Assembly: GCA_025938055.1 (NCBI GenBank)
Contig: JAICQC010000314.1
Coordinates: forward strand, 1-5,525
DNA: 5,525 bases
DNA from: Anaerolineales bacterium
GTDB taxonomy: Bacteria > Chloroflexota > Anaerolineae > Anaerolineales > Villigracilaceae
Direction of reading: 5' to 3'
The notes under the pieces were generated by a model. The model searched no databases, was not told the origin of the DNA, and saw only the letters and a program-made list of their open reading frames with translations. Positions 5,032-5,525 of the stretch are shown here, piece after piece. The translations under genes were made by a program, and so were the position numbers. Numbering within the stretch: the stretch's first letter is position 1; each line of letters begins with the position of its first letter.

Positions 5032-5525
5032 CTACGCCGCCCTGGCAAATGCAGTTGCCAGCAGGATTAGAACCGACAGTCCAAAATTCATGCGGAGAAG
5101 CAGGATCTCGCGTTGCCGCAGGGCATTCAGCTCATCGGTATTCTTGCTTTTCCTTGACTTGACAATCGCGCGGCGGATGGCGGGAATCACTTCCCAGGTT
5201 TGGATGGCGCTCACAACTACCATCACGATCCCCAGCAGGTGTTTGCTGAGGATCGCCAAAGACCATTGCGTGCTGATGGAGAGGAAGCCGTCGTAGTGCG
5301 GATTGACGCTCATCTGGAACAAGCCGGTGAGAACCAGCAGGCTCATACTGAACCAGGCGATTGGCTCGAGTCGCTTCTGCATGGCTTCGAGGAAGAGTAA
5401 CTGTGTCTCAGCGTCGAGCGCCCGCTTCATGGCAGGCAGGATGAGGAAGGAAATGCTCGCCAGGCTGCCAACCCAGGAAACGGTGGCGAGGAAATGTAAC
5501 CAGTATGTAAGCGCCAGCGCCCAGG
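5032..5525 (-). CDS. CopD-like multi-pass membrane protein (5' partial)
   Basis: Read on the minus strand, the frame stays open from the right edge of the window to the TAG at 5032-5034, giving 163 visible residues. The ATG at 5430 is therefore probably internal: the codons upstream of it encode a plausible first membrane helix (TYWLHFLATVSWVG, then ISFLILPAM), so the gene starts at or beyond the edge. Four hydrophobic segments are visible: this first one, 'IAWFSMSLLVLTGLFQ', 'LAILSKHLLGIVMVVVSA' and 'MNFGLSVLILLATAFA'. The pattern 'LHxxAxxxWVGs...P', a TGL turn after helix 2 and K-H at the start of helix 3 resemble the CopD domain (copper resistance D/PcoD/YcnJ family), inner-membrane proteins linked to copper handling. 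A basic, charged loop (about 5130-5175) lies between helices 3 and 4. No other copper gene is visible, so copper transport is not shown; an uncharacterised CopD-like protein is the safest name. Confidence 0.65.
   Translation of the reverse strand, partial: WALALTYWLHFLATVSWVGSLASISFLILPAMKRALDAETQLLFLEAMQKRLEPIAWFSMSLLVLTGLFQMSVNPHYDGFLSISTQWSLAILSKHLLGIVMVVVSAIQTWEVIPAIRRAIVKSRKSKNTDELNALRQREILLLRMNFGLSVLILLATAFARAA

Noticed and set aside
5090..5400. Two short plus-strand open frames opposite the CopD-like gene
   Set aside because: Shadows of the minus-strand gene, whose four membrane segments and family pattern are clear; they have no ribosome binding site or domain.
5428..5430. ATG on the minus strand as the start of the CopD-like gene
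   Set aside because: The frame continues upstream to the window edge and encodes a plausible first membrane helix with a CopD-like LHxxA..WVG pattern.

Overview
The window looks like part of a bacterial chromosome, most likely from the Chloroflexota (Anaerolineae-like). This is an inference. It rests on the Thr/Pro-rich extracellular tail with TATPT-type repeats on the RodZ-like protein, the Ala/Glu/Pro tail on ribosomal protein L9, the moderately high GC and the use of GTG and probably TTG starts. No rRNA, tRNA, CRISPR array, insertion sequence or phage gene was found.

Layout, left to right. Positions 1-465 (+) hold the 3' part of an XRE-family regulator with an MmyB-like ligand-binding domain, cut by the window edge. 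Only 16 bases later comes a CYTH-domain protein (482-1018, +), annotated as class IV adenylate cyclase-like, whose likely start is a TTG. Ribosomal protein L9 (rplI, 1112-1660, +) sits in a self-contained transcription unit: an extended -10 promoter at 1037-1045, a small leader hairpin at 1053-1074 and an intrinsic terminator at 1681-1731. Between that terminator and the next gene are three tandem 21-bp repeats (1734-1796), the last ending on the A of the start codon. They contain a perfect DnaA-box-like 9-mer at 1770-1778. Then come a RodZ-like membrane protein with two N-terminal helix-turn-helix domains (1796-3550, +), a strong 28-nt hairpin (3557-3584) and the ribosomal protein S12 methylthiotransferase rimO (3607-4965, +). 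A hairpin terminator at 4985-5017 serves the convergent junction with a CopD-like membrane protein on the minus strand (5032-5525), which is cut by the right edge.

Functionally, L9 and RimO belong to ribosome structure and modification, and the RodZ-like protein to cell shape. The MmyB-like regulator and CYTH protein may form a small co-transcribed pair. The CopD-like protein is an independent unit. Most of the window is ordinary core genome. The parts worth a second look are the tandem repeats abutting the rodZ start, the duplicated HTH domain, and the hairpin between rodZ and rimO. I see no evidence for a wholly new multi-gene system here.
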